A DNA stretch of 64,000 nucleotides from Mucilaginibacter dorajii (GTDB lineage Bacteria; Bacteroidota; Bacteroidia; Sphingobacteriales; Sphingobacteriaceae). The stretch spans positions 330,706 to 394,705 of the forward strand of contig NZ_JANTYS010000005.1 in assembly GCF_024808255.1 (NCBI RefSeq), given 5' to 3'. Below, piece by piece: positions 1-8,603 of the stretch (the first letter of the stretch is position 1; each line of letters begins with the position of its first letter). A program made the translations under genes and the position numbers. The notes under the pieces are model-generated. The model did not search any database and was not told the origin of the DNA. It saw only the letters and a program-made list of their open reading frames with translations.

Positions 1-2184
1 ATGTCGGTAGGGTCCGAAGTATATACAGCCGATGGTAAATTGATAGGCCAGTACTACAAAGAGAACCGTTCGCCGGTTGATTTAAAACATATTTCGCCCA
101 ACCTGGTTCACGCGCTGGTATCTACAGAGGATGCGCGTTTTTATAGCCACAACGGGGTCGATTTTTACTCTTTTTTTACCAGTATCCTTTCAACCGCTAA
201 AGGCGACCGCCGTGGTGGCAGTACCATTACGCAACAGCTGGCAAAAAACCTGTTTGAAACCCGCAAGCGTAAATCGCAGGGGATCATCAGGCATGTACCG
301 CTGATCCGTACCGTGGTTTATAAATGTAAAGAGTGGCTTACCGCTTTTAAAATTGAGCACGTTTACACTAAGGATCAAATCCTAACGATGTATTTTAATA
401 CTGTGCCTTTCGGCAACAATTCCTATGGTATAAAAACAGCGTCATTAAAGTATTTCAATAAACAACCAGATCAGGTTACCCCTGCCGAAGCCGCTTTATT
501 GATAGGCATGTTAAAGGCAACATCAAGCTATAATCCTATTCGTAACCCCGAGCGCGCTACAGATCGCCGTAATGTGGTTTTGGGACAGATGGAAAAATAT
601 GGCTATCTCAAAAAAGATGAGTACGACGCCAACGTAAAATCGCCCATAAAATTAGATTTAAGCTATGTAGAAGAAGATTCGCATGGCGACTCCTACCTAC
701 GCCGTGCCGTTGAAAAATGGCTTGATAAATGGTGTAAAGATAATGGCTATGATCTTTATGAAGACGGATTAAAGATCTATACCACCATAGATTCGCACCT
801 GCAGCAATATGCAGAGGAAGCCGTTGCCGAGAAGATGAAAATGCTGCAAAAGCGTTTTTATAACCTTTGGGGTAATAAAAACCCATGGCGCGATTCAAAG
901 GGTGTAGAGATCAAAGATTTCATCCTTAAAAACGAGCAAAAGCTACCAATTTATAAGCTATTGGATAAAAAGTTTGGTGGTGATACCGTAAAGATCAGCG
1001 AATACTTTAAAACCAAAAAACGCATGACCGTTTTCACCTGGAATGGCGAACGGGACACCACTTTCTCTACCATCGATTCGATAAAATACTATGCCAAAAT
1101 TTTAAATACCGGTATGATGACCATTGAGCCATCAACAGGTAAAATAAAAGTTTGGATTGGAGGTATTGATCACCGCTTTTTTAATTATGACCATGTAAAT
1201 CAATCACGCCGTCAGGCTGGTTCAACATTTAAGCCTTTTGCTTATTTAACCGCTTTAGATAATGGCTATACCCCTTGCGATAAGTTTACCGATCAGCCGG
1301 TGACCATTAAATACAAAGACAACGGTAAAGACGAAGTTTGGCAGCCAAACAATGCCGATTTCCATTTCTCGTACCAGGAAATGTCATTACGCTGGGCTAT
1401 GGGTAAATCTGTGAACTCTATAACAGCGCAGCTTACCGAAAAGGTTGGCTGGGATAAAATTGTGCAATACGCGCATAAAGTAGGTATCGAAAGTCCGCTA
1501 AAATCGGTACCGTCGGTATCCCTTGGTTCCAATGATGTTTCGGTATATGAAATGGTGAGGGCTTACAGTACTTTCCTTAATAAAGGCGAAAAGATAGATC
1601 CTTTATTGGTTACTAAGATCACCGATCAGGATGGCAACGTATTGGATGAGTTTAAACTAAAATCAGAAAAGGTGATTAGTGAGGAAACGGCCTGGTTGAT
1701 GCTTTATATGTTCCGAGGCGGTATGGAAGAACCGGGAGGTACTTCACAGGCTTTATGGGAATATCCTGGTCTTTGGAAAAAGGATAACCAGATAGGTGGC
1801 AAAACAGGCACCTCATCTGATTATGTTGATGGCTGGTATATGGGTATTACTAAAGACCTGGTTACTGGCATCTGGGTAGGCTGCGATGACCGTAGCGTGC
1901 ACTTCACCTCGTCAGAAACCGGCGAAGGTTCACACACCGCGCTTCCAATTTTTGGCCGCTTTATGGAAAAGGTTTATGCCGATCCAAAATCGGGCTATAC
2001 TTATGGTAATTTCCCAAAACCCTGGGTTAAGATCACCAAAAGCTACCAATGCCCATCGCCGCATATCGCGGCTGATACTACAGCAACCGATAGCACAAGC
2101 AACCCTATTGATACAACTAACGTAATACCTACGCCGGCACCTGCAACAGAAAACCCGGAAAGTACCCCGCCAAATCAAAAATAG
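1..2184 (+). CDS. Bifunctional penicillin-binding protein 1A-type (GT51 + transpeptidase), 5' end cut by window
   Basis: Class A PBP that polymerises lipid II into glycan strands and cross-links peptides on the outer face of the inner membrane. The GT51 domain covers about residues 1-220: the catalytic Glu43 lies in EDARFYSHNGVD, followed by GGSTITQQLAKN. The transpeptidase domain runs from about 350 to 680, with Ser408 in GSTFK, the SVN motif near 470 and Lys601 in GGKTGT. The C-terminal 40 residues are Thr/Pro-rich and low-complexity. The family normally has an N-terminal cytoplasmic tail and one membrane segment; both are missing, so the ATG at base 1 is probably an internal Met and the gene starts before the window. 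A hairpin follows the stop codon. The family call is secure; the true start is not visible. Confidence 0.95.
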   Translation: MSVGSEVYTADGKLIGQYYKENRSPVDLKHISPNLVHALVSTEDARFYSHNGVDFYSFFTSILSTAKGDRRGGSTITQQLAKNLFETRKRKSQGIIRHVPLIRTVVYKCKEWLTAFKIEHVYTKDQILTMYFNTVPFGNNSYGIKTASLKYFNKQPDQVTPAEAALLIGMLKATSSYNPIRNPERATDRRNVVLGQMEKYGYLKKDEYDANVKSPIKLDLSYVEEDSHGDSYLRRAVEKWLDKWCKDNGYDLYEDGLKIYTTIDSHLQQYAEEAVAEKMKMLQKRFYNLWGNKNPWRDSKGVEIKDFILKNEQKLPIYKLLDKKFGGDTVKISEYFKTKKRMTVFTWNGERDTTFSTIDSIKYYAKILNTGMMTIEPSTGKIKVWIGGIDHRFFNYDHVNQSRRQAGSTFKPFAYLTALDNGYTPCDKFTDQPVTIKYKDNGKDEVWQPNNADFHFSYQEMSLRWAMGKSVNSITAQLTEKVGWDKIVQYAHKVGIESPLKSVPSVSLGSNDVSVYEMVRAYSTFLNKGEKIDPLLVTKITDQDGNVLDEFKLKSEKVISEETAWLMLYMFRGGMEEPGGTSQALWEYPGLWKKDNQIGGKTGTSSDYVDGWYMGITKDLVTGIWVGCDDRSVHFTSSETGEGSHTALPIFGRFMEKVYADPKSGYTYGNFPKPWVKITKSYQCPSPHIAADTTATDSTSNPIDTTNVIPTPAPATENPESTPPNQK

Positions 2185-2229
2185 CAGGTCATGGTATCAG
2201 CGGTGTATGTTTAAGTTTTAAAAATATTG

Positions 2230-2262
2230 ATCGGCAGGCTCCTGTAGCCTGCCGATTTATTT
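2230..2262 (+). terminator. Hairpin terminator after PBP gene
   Basis: An 11-bp perfect stem (ATCGGCAGGCT pairing with AGCCTGCCGAT) with the loop CCTGT is followed by the T-rich TTATTTG. It lies 45 bases after the PBP stop codon. The T tract is interrupted, so termination strength is uncertain. Confidence 0.6.
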
Positions 2263-2293
2263 GATTAAATTAGCAGTATCTATTTAGTTCCCT

Positions 2294-5200
2294 ATGAATA
2301 ATAACTACTCATTTTTTAATAAAGCTAAAAAATTCACCCTTATAATGGCCTGCCTCATTGGTTCATTATTGATCACCCAAAGCGCGCAGGCACAATATTT
2401 TGGTCAAAATAAGGTACGTTATAAAAACCTAAAGTTTAAAGTTTATAAAACACCGCATTTCGAGATATACTATTATCTAAAAAACGATAGTATGATCAAA
2501 CGCTTTGCCCAGGAAAGCGAGCTTTGGTACACCCTGCACCAACAGGTTTTCAAGGATACGTTTAAAACACCTAATCCGATCATTCTATATGCCAACCACC
2601 CCGATTTTCAGCAAACAACCGCTATTGATGGCGAAATTGGCGTTGGTACAGGCGGTATTACCGAAGGTTTAAAAAACCGTGTGGTAATGCCCGTGATGGA
2701 AACCAACCAAATGACCAGGCATGTTATCGGTCACGAGTTGGTTCACGCTTTTCAATATCATGCTTTATTGGGTAGCGGGAACGAAAGCTTCGAGAACATC
2801 AACAACATTCCCCTTTGGATGATTGAGGGTATGGCCGAGTACCTTTCCTTAGGTAAAAAGGACTCCTACACAGCAATGTGGATGCGCGATGCCTACCTCA
2901 ATCATGATATACCTACCGTACGCGACCTTACCGAAAGCAACAAATATTTCCCCTACCGTTACGGCGAGGCTTTTTGGTCGTTCTTAGGATCAACGTATGG
3001 TGATACCGTAATAGTGCCTTTCTTTAAAAACACCGCCCGTTACGGCCTGGCATACGGTATACGGCGAACGTTTGGATATGATGATAAAACACTCTCCCGT
3101 CTTTGGAAAAACTCGATAGAAAACACTTACAAACCGTTTTTAAAAGATACCGTTCAAAAACCTGTTGGCTTAAAGCTGGTAGATAAAGATAATGGCGGCG
3201 ACCTGGTTGTAGCTCCATCTGTTAGTCCCGATGGTAATTACCTGGCCTTCTTATCTGCAAAGAGTTTGTTTAGTATCGACCTTTACCTGGCCGACGCGCA
3301 TACGGGTAAAATTCTCCGAAAGCTCACGAGTAAGGTATCTAACACACATATTGATGAATTTAACTTTATCGAATCGGCGGGCGCATGGTCGCCGGATGGC
3401 AAGCGGTTTGCCTTTAGTGTATTCAGCAAAGGACGTAACCGCATGGAGGTTGTTGATGTAGCAAGCGGGCGCATGCTTAATGATATTTCGATGGAAAAGG
3501 CCGAGCAGTTTAGCAACCTATCGTGGTCGCCAAATGGAAAGGATATCGTTTTCACCGGCTTGTCAGAAGGGCAAAGTGATTTGTATTCTTATAATTTTGA
3601 CACCAAACAAATTACACAGCTTACCAACGATAAGTATACCGATTACCAGCCCACCTACGCAAGGGATGGTAAAAAGATCCTTTTTTCGAGCGACAGATCA
3701 ACCTACGATCAATCTTTAGAGCAGGCCATCACCTTTAACCTTGCCGAGCTTGACCTGCAAACCGGTAAGATCAAAGACATTAAGATATTTAATGGTGCCA
3801 ACAATTTAAACCCACAATACTCTGCCGATGGTTCGCAAATCTATTTCTTATCAAACAGGGATGGTTTCCGCAATATGTACCGATATACCATTGGTACCGG
3901 CCAGGTTGATCAAATGACAGATCTGTTTACCGGCATTTGCGGTATTACCGAGTATTCGCCGGCATTAAGTATTTCCAATAATGACGACATCGTATACTCC
4001 TATTACCGTGCGCAAAAATACGCGCTCTATAATGCTAAGGCATCACAATTTAAACCTGTAGGCGTACAAGACCAGGATGTTAATTTTAACGCGGCCATGC
4101 TGCCGCCACCACGTGCCGTCGGTGTCGATCTGATCAATTCAAACCTGAACAATTTCCTGGCCTACCGTAAAATACCAACAGATTCTGTAAAGGAAATCGC
4201 TTATCACCCTAAGTTTAAGTTGGATTACCTGGCAGGCAGCGGTATTGGCGTTGGCGTGAGCAGTTTTTATGGCACGAGCCTCTCAAGCGGCATCCAGGGC
4301 GTGTTTAGTGATATTTTGGGCCGCAACCAGATCTTTGCAGCCGCATCAGTTAACGGGCAAATTTATGACTCCGGCGCGGCCGTTACCTACGTAAATCAAA
4401 CCGGCAGGTGGAATTTGGGAACCGGAATTTCGCACATCCCCTACCTATTCGGTTTACAAACAGAAACTTTCCCTAAGCAAAACATTGGCGGTAAAAATGT
4501 GACCATACTATCTCAAAATACCGATATCATCCGCAACTTTGAGGATGCGGCAAGGGTATTTACTTCCTATCCTATTGATAAAACCAATAGATTTGAAATA
4601 AGTGCCGGCGCATCATATAACTCATACCGCGTTGACCGTTATAGCGATACCTATAAAATTGATACAGTGGTAGATGCTAATAACAACACTTCTTTAAAAT
4701 ATACCTATCTGAACTCTGATAAAAAGAAGATCGCGAACTCGGAAGAAAGCACGTTGTTAGATTATAATCTCAAGTCATATTCACTGGTTCAGATTTCAAC
4801 CGCGTTGGTGGGCGATAATTCATTTTTTGGGGTAACAGCACCGTTGAATGGTTTCAGATACCGGTTAGAGGCCGGTTATAACTTTGGCACTTACAAGTTT
4901 TTCTCGCCAACTATTGATCTGCGCAAATACGTGCGGGTTGAACCGGTAACTTTTGCAGCAAGGTTTTTTGGCTACGGTCGTTTTGGCGATTCAAACGGGA
5001 TCTATCCTTTATTTATCGGTTATCCCTTTTACATCAGGGGCTACGAAGGACAAACTTTTTATAACAACAATAAAAAAGCAACCAACGGATTCAATATCGA
5101 CCAATTATCGGGCAGCAGGATGGCCGTGTTTAACTTTGAAACACGCCTGCCCTTTACCGGCCCGGAGAAACTGGCACAGATTAAATCAAAATTCCTGTTT

Positions 5201-5509
5201 ACCGATCTTAACCTTTTCTTTGATGCAGGCTTAGCATGGAATGCTGGCGAACACATTTATTTTCAGAAAAATCCGCCGGTGTTGAGCAAAACCCCGGTAG
5301 TTGATGAAAACGGCAATCAAACCGTTGATGCCAGTGGCAATCCGGTATTTAATACCACCTACGGAAGGGTGCCTGCATTAAGCGCGGGTATTTCATTAAG
5401 GATAAATGTTTTTGGCGCGTTTATTTTGGAGCCCTACCTGGCCATTCCGTTTAATCGCACCGATGTAACAAAACCCGTATTTGGCCTGGGCTTTACCCCT
5501 GGATGGTAA
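2294..5509 (+). CDS. Envelope protein: HExxH metallopeptidase-like domain + TolB-type beta-propeller + outer-membrane barrel
   Basis: 1071 residues with an N-terminal signal peptide (about residues 1-33, ending QSAQA). Residues about 40-270 form a peptidase-MA-like (gluzincin) domain: HELVH at 147-151, with a downstream WMIEGMAEYLS supplying the likely third zinc ligand Glu. Residues about 300-590 hold WD40-like/PD40 repeats of the TolB type (VSPDGNYLAF, WSPDGKRFAF, WSPNGKDIVF, YARDGKKILF, YSADGSQIYF). From about 640 to the end the sequence alternates polar and hydrophobic strands and contains YIRGYEGQTF, as in Omp85/surface-antigen barrels, and ends in an aromatic residue (Trp). This suggests a periplasmic or surface propeller and peptidase anchored by a barrel. 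Substrate unknown. It stands alone between two terminators. Confidence 0.8.
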   Translation: MNNNYSFFNKAKKFTLIMACLIGSLLITQSAQAQYFGQNKVRYKNLKFKVYKTPHFEIYYYLKNDSMIKRFAQESELWYTLHQQVFKDTFKTPNPIILYANHPDFQQTTAIDGEIGVGTGGITEGLKNRVVMPVMETNQMTRHVIGHELVHAFQYHALLGSGNESFENINNIPLWMIEGMAEYLSLGKKDSYTAMWMRDAYLNHDIPTVRDLTESNKYFPYRYGEAFWSFLGSTYGDTVIVPFFKNTARYGLAYGIRRTFGYDDKTLSRLWKNSIENTYKPFLKDTVQKPVGLKLVDKDNGGDLVVAPSVSPDGNYLAFLSAKSLFSIDLYLADAHTGKILRKLTSKVSNTHIDEFNFIESAGAWSPDGKRFAFSVFSKGRNRMEVVDVASGRMLNDISMEKAEQFSNLSWSPNGKDIVFTGLSEGQSDLYSYNFDTKQITQLTNDKYTDYQPTYARDGKKILFSSDRSTYDQSLEQAITFNLAELDLQTGKIKDIKIFNGANNLNPQYSADGSQIYFLSNRDGFRNMYRYTIGTGQVDQMTDLFTGICGITEYSPALSISNNDDIVYSYYRAQKYALYNAKASQFKPVGVQDQDVNFNAAMLPPPRAVGVDLINSNLNNFLAYRKIPTDSVKEIAYHPKFKLDYLAGSGIGVGVSSFYGTSLSSGIQGVFSDILGRNQIFAAASVNGQIYDSGAAVTYVNQTGRWNLGTGISHIPYLFGLQTETFPKQNIGGKNVTILSQNTDIIRNFEDAARVFTSYPIDKTNRFEISAGASYNSYRVDRYSDTYKIDTVVDANNNTSLKYTYLNSDKKKIANSEESTLLDYNLKSYSLVQISTALVGDNSFFGVTAPLNGFRYRLEAGYNFGTYKFFSPTIDLRKYVRVEPVTFAARFFGYGRFGDSNGIYPLFIGYPFYIRGYEGQTFYNNNKKATNGFNIDQLSGSRMAVFNFETRLPFTGPEKLAQIKSKFLFTDLNLFFDAGLAWNAGEHIYFQKNPPVLSKTPVVDENGNQTVDASGNPVFNTTYGRVPALSAGISLRINVFGAFILEPYLAIPFNRTDVTKPVFGLGFTPGW

Positions 5510-5532
5510 ACACATTAAAAATCAATATATTT

Positions 5533-5558
5533 AAGCGGCCTAAAAGCCGCTTTTTTTT
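5533..5558 (+). terminator. Rho-independent terminator
   Basis: The stem AAGCGGC/GCCGCTT with loop CTAAAA runs into eight T residues, 23 bases after the preceding stop codon. This is a textbook intrinsic terminator. Confidence 0.85.
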
Positions 5559-5624
5559 ATTTAAACCTTAAATTATAGCAAACAGTTGTCTCTTTAATTG
5601 TTATAAGCCTGTAACCATATTGCT

Positions 5625-6212
5625 ATGAAGAAAATAATGATGCTTTCCGTTGCGCTTTTATGCAATTCGATGTTGTTTGCACAAGGCAAAGCAGTTAACC
5701 CCAAGGCTATAGGCCAACTTAAAATTACTGCCGGCGACGGCATGTTAGCAGGTAATGATATCGTTAAAAACATTGCTTTATCAAAGGAGCTATCTACCTT
5801 TTATAATCTGATTAATGAAAGCAACCTGGCTGTTACCTTACAAAGCCGCGGACCAATAACCATATTTGTACCAGCTAACCCATCTTTTCAAAACCTGCCA
5901 AAGGGTAAGCTCGACTCTTTAGGGAAACCAACCCACCTTTGGGAACTTACAAGTATTGTTTCCTACCATGCTATTCCGGGTAGTTTAAAAGCGAAGGATA
6001 TTGAAAAAGAGATCAACAAAGGCAAGGGCCTGGCAACGTTCACCACCCTATCTGGCAATAAACTTATGGCCAGAATAGATGCTAACCGAAACATTGTTTT
6101 AGTGGATGAAAATGGTGGTGAGAGTATTATAAGCCGTTTTGACGTAGAGCAAAGCAACGGCATGCTTCATGTAGTGAATAAAGTATTGATACCAAAGGCT
6201 AAGGTTATTTAA
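5625..6212 (+). CDS. Secreted fasciclin (FAS1) domain protein
   Basis: 195 residues. The signal peptide is MKKIMMLSVALLCNSMLFAQ. One FAS1 domain covers about residues 45-193: the H1 box is recognisable in GPITIFVPANPSFQNLP, a central YHAIPG segment follows, and the H2-like end is NGMLHVVNKVLIP. FAS1 domains mediate adhesion or matrix contacts; bacterial single-domain versions are periplasmic or surface proteins of mostly unknown partner. The gene is monocistronic. Confidence 0.9.
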   Translation: MKKIMMLSVALLCNSMLFAQGKAVNPKAIGQLKITAGDGMLAGNDIVKNIALSKELSTFYNLINESNLAVTLQSRGPITIFVPANPSFQNLPKGKLDSLGKPTHLWELTSIVSYHAIPGSLKAKDIEKEINKGKGLATFTTLSGNKLMARIDANRNIVLVDENGGESIISRFDVEQSNGMLHVVNKVLIPKAKVI

Positions 6213-6351
6213 TTGTACTCCGGGATGACAATCTGCCTGAAATAAGATTACGTATTTTAAGTATATATAATTGTAAGGATAACTTAAGTTTTACGACTAA
6301 TCCAATATGATCGTAATTCATAAGAAACAAACACTTAAAAACGAACAAGTA

Positions 6352-6825
6352 ATGAAAAAAGCAATTTTAGCAATAACGATACTAACCATTATTACCGCGT
6401 TTGGATGCCAAAACAGCAGCGGGCAGGCAAAACGCAAACTAAGCAAACCTGCAGCGGAATGGAAAAAGGCACTCACACCCAATCAATATTACATTATGGT
6501 TGAAAGCGGTACCGAACCTCCTTATAAAAACGATTACTGGAACAACCATGAAAAGGGTGTTTACGTAAGCGCGGCTACAGGTGATGTATTGTTTAGTTCG
6601 GAAGATAAATTTGACAGCGGCACCGGCTGGCCCAGTTTTGTAAAAGCTGTTGATTCAAAAAAAGTAGCAATTGTTACCGATAACAGCTCCGGCATGAGCC
6701 GCGATGAGGTTATCGAAAAAAGTACAGGCTTACACCTTGGTCATGTTTTTGGCGATGGCCCTGCCGACCGTGGCGGCAAGCGTTTTTGCATGAACTCCGG
6801 TGCTTTAAAATTCATTAAAAAGTAA
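6352..6825 (+). CDS. msrB: Peptide-methionine (R)-S-oxide reductase, lipoprotein form
   Basis: MsrB reduces methionine-R-sulfoxide in oxidised proteins. Conserved blocks are LFSSEDKFDSGTGWPSF, LHLGHVFGDGP and the catalytic-Cys motif RFCMNSG near the C-terminus. The ATG at 6352 is chosen because it opens a lipoprotein signal (hydrophobic core ending TAFGC); an upstream in-frame ATG at 6307 would add 15 polar residues before it. The enzyme is therefore probably tethered in the periplasm. The two CxxC pairs that bind structural zinc in many MsrBs are absent: the first is replaced by SAAT, so this is a zinc-free form. Its 3' end overlaps the convergent GIY-YIG-like gene by 11 bases. Confidence 0.9.
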   Translation: MKKAILAITILTIITAFGCQNSSGQAKRKLSKPAAEWKKALTPNQYYIMVESGTEPPYKNDYWNNHEKGVYVSAATGDVLFSSEDKFDSGTGWPSFVKAVDSKKVAIVTDNSSGMSRDEVIEKSTGLHLGHVFGDGPADRGGKRFCMNSGALKFIKK

Positions 6826-7171
6826 GTGCCCTGCGATTAGCATTTACAGACGGACGTAATTGCGGCCTTGTGCGGATTCCGTTCTCATATTTTAAACCAA
6901 TGGTCAGATCTACCCAATCAGGGTTAACCGGTCTGATCATTTTTTCTTTTTGGGGCCTTGTAAAAGTACTTACCACTTTAAAGCGTTCCATAGCCTGCTC
7001 TTCAGTATTGATCTCTTCAAAATAAACCAAACGATTGAGCTGCTGCGCGCTATCAAAAAACAAAGTTGGCATATCACTATAAAATTGCAGTGTTTTTACC
7101 AGGTCAGAGCATAAGCCTACGTGAAGATTTTTCCTGTTTCTGTCGGTGATGATATATACAAAACGTTTCAT
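6815..7171 (-). CDS. Degenerate GIY-YIG fold protein
   Basis: 118 residues. The N-terminus RFVYIITDRNRKNLHVGLCSD matches the two-strand core of GIY-YIG endonucleases, but the signature tyrosines have drifted (YII and HVG in place of GIY and YIG). The usual catalytic Arg and Glu are not evident. A LVYFEEINTEEQAMER segment resembles the later conserved part of the small UvrC-like family, where YYE..EA.A.E is typical. The protein is either catalytically dead or divergent. It is transcribed away from the XRE regulator gene (start codons 86 bases apart) and convergent with msrB, overlapping its end. Confidence 0.6.
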   Translation of the reverse strand: MKRFVYIITDRNRKNLHVGLCSDLVKTLQFYSDMPTLFFDSAQQLNRLVYFEEINTEEQAMERFKVVSTFTRPQKEKMIRPVNPDWVDLTIGLKYENGIRTRPQLRPSVNANRRALTF

Positions 7172-7185
7172 TTTTTGATAAAAAA

Positions 7186-7226
7186 TTTGGTGAACGAATA
7201 AATATTACTAACTTTATGAGCATAAA
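7186..7226 (+). promoter_or_regulatory. Bacteroidota-type promoter with overlapping operator for the XRE/S24 gene
   Basis: The -33 element TTTG (7186-7189) is spaced 19 bases from the -7 element TAACTTTA (7209-7216; consensus TAnnTTTG). The inverted repeat TTTATG-AG-CATAAA (7213-7226) overlaps the -7 element and start region, and two direct ATTACTAA boxes (7204-7211 and 7227-7234) lie 23 bases apart. The arrangement suits autorepression by the downstream regulator. It also rules against ATG 7216 as the start codon, because that ATG lies inside the promoter. Confidence 0.6.
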
Positions 7227-7257
7227 ATTACTAATAAATTTAGCAAATGCAAATTTT

Positions 7258-8034
7258 ATGTCAATAATTTCACAAAATATTAAGTTCCTTCGCAAAAAGA
7301 AGGGAATTACCCAACAGCAATTTGCCGACGATATGGGTATAAAACGCTCATTAGTAGGTGCATACGAAGAAGAACGTGCCGAACCCAAATACGAACTACT
7401 AAAAGCATTAGCAATTTACTTTGACATTAGTATTGATGATTTTATCAACGAAACCATCAATGAAAAGTGGGCGCCAAAACCCAAAGGCAACCCTGCTAAC
7501 CTGCGCATACTCAGTATTTCTGTTGATAAAGAGGATAATGAAAATATTGAAATGGTACCACTTAAAGCCAGCGCCGGTTATTTAAATGGTTATGCCGATC
7601 CTGAATTTGTAGCGCAGTTACCCAAGTTTTATTTACCTATGTTTAAACAGGGCACTTACCGTGCTTTTGAAATAAAAGGTGATTCTATGCTGCCTATAGT
7701 ATCGGGCGATATTATTATAGCAGAGTACCTGGAGAACTGGGCCGATGTTAAACCAGGCGAAACATACATTGTTATATCAAAAGACGATGGTGTGGTTTAT
7801 AAACGCATCGGTAACAAATTCAAAGACAATAAGAAGCTAAAACTGGTATCAGACAACCCTGTTTACGAACCATACGAAATAAACGGCGAGGATGTATTGG
7901 AAATATGGAAAGCTAAAGGATTTATATCCACCCAGTTACCAAAACCAACACCAGAACCAACTATGGAAAGTTTAACTGCCATGATGGCCCAAATGCAGCG
8001 CTCAATATCTAATTTACATCAAAGCAACAATTAA
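7258..8034 (+). CDS. XRE-family regulator with S24/LexA-like C-terminal domain
   Basis: 258 residues from ATG 7258, chosen because the longer reading frame would start within the promoter. An XRE helix-turn-helix occupies residues about 5-60 (NIKFLRKKKGITQQQFADDMGIKRSLVGAYE). A LexA/CI-like S24 fold follows, with the serine in KGDSMLPIVSGD and a lysine in VVYKRIG, the positions of the self-cleavage Ser/Lys dyad. No clear Ala-Gly cleavage site is visible, so the domain may serve only for dimerisation or sensing. The C-terminal 40 residues are polar, Pro/Gln-rich. Chromosomal relatives are common in Bacteroidota outside prophages, and no phage genes flank it. Probably autoregulated through the operator at 7213-7226. 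Confidence 0.88.
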   Translation: MSIISQNIKFLRKKKGITQQQFADDMGIKRSLVGAYEEERAEPKYELLKALAIYFDISIDDFINETINEKWAPKPKGNPANLRILSISVDKEDNENIEMVPLKASAGYLNGYADPEFVAQLPKFYLPMFKQGTYRAFEIKGDSMLPIVSGDIIIAEYLENWADVKPGETYIVISKDDGVVYKRIGNKFKDNKKLKLVSDNPVYEPYEINGEDVLEIWKAKGFISTQLPKPTPEPTMESLTAMMAQMQRSISNLHQSNN

Positions 8035-8107
8035 GTTACATCGGCTTTTTTAAACCATTAGGCTATATCTTTATCATACGATTAAAAACGTAAATAAATT
8101 AAAAGCT

Positions 8108-8488
8108 ATGAAAAAAATGTTGTTGATGTGCTGCTTCCTGATGGGAATGGCAGCAGTAAGCCATGCACAAGGTGGTGGTATGAGAAAAAGCCCTGAAGAC
8201 AGGGCTAAAGATCTGCAAACACAGTTGAAGCTAACTGACGACCAGACCGCTAAAGTTACTGCTGTGTACAAAGAGCAGGCAACTAAAATGGATAGCGTTA
8301 GAACTGCTGCCAACGGCGACAGAGATGCGATGAGAAGCGCGATGATGCCAATGAGAAAAGCGACTAACGATAAGATTAAAGCTATTTTAACTCCAGACCA
8401 GGCTACTACTTTTGATAAAATTCAAAAGGATGCGATGGACAGGATGAGACAAGGTGGAGGCGGCGGTGGCGGCGGCTCACAAAATTAA
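8108..8488 (+). CDS. Periplasmic CpxP/Spy-like small protein
   Basis: 126 residues with a signal peptide ending VSHAQ. The helical body contains LTxxQ-type motifs (LKLTDDQTAKV and ILTPDQATTF), the hallmark of the Spy/CpxP family of periplasmic stress chaperones. It ends in a Gly-rich tail (nine consecutive Gly before SQN). Met content is high (MMPMRK, DRMRQ), as in many Bacteroidota versions. No CpxAR genes are adjacent. An intrinsic terminator follows directly. Confidence 0.75.
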   Translation: MKKMLLMCCFLMGMAAVSHAQGGGMRKSPEDRAKDLQTQLKLTDDQTAKVTAVYKEQATKMDSVRTAANGDRDAMRSAMMPMRKATNDKIKAILTPDQATTFDKIQKDAMDRMRQGGGGGGGGSQN

Positions 8489-8495
8489 TTTGAAT

Positions 8496-8523
8496 AAAAA
8501 GCGGCAATGAGCCGCTTTTTTTA
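8496..8523 (+). terminator. Rho-independent terminator
   Basis: The stem AAAAAGCGGC/GCCGCTTTTT with a five-base loop AATGA continues into a T run. It begins 8 bases after the CpxP-like gene stops. Confidence 0.85.
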
Positions 8524-8603
8524 TTTTTGCACAACTTTGAGCCTAAAGCGGAAGGCCTAAAGCTAAAAGCCAGCAAAACATAAACGCTACTTTAATACGC
8601 AAT

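Noticed and set aside
7258..8034. Prophage repressor marking a phage
   Set aside because: XRE/S24 proteins of this form are common chromosomal regulators, and no integrase, capsid or lysis gene is nearby.
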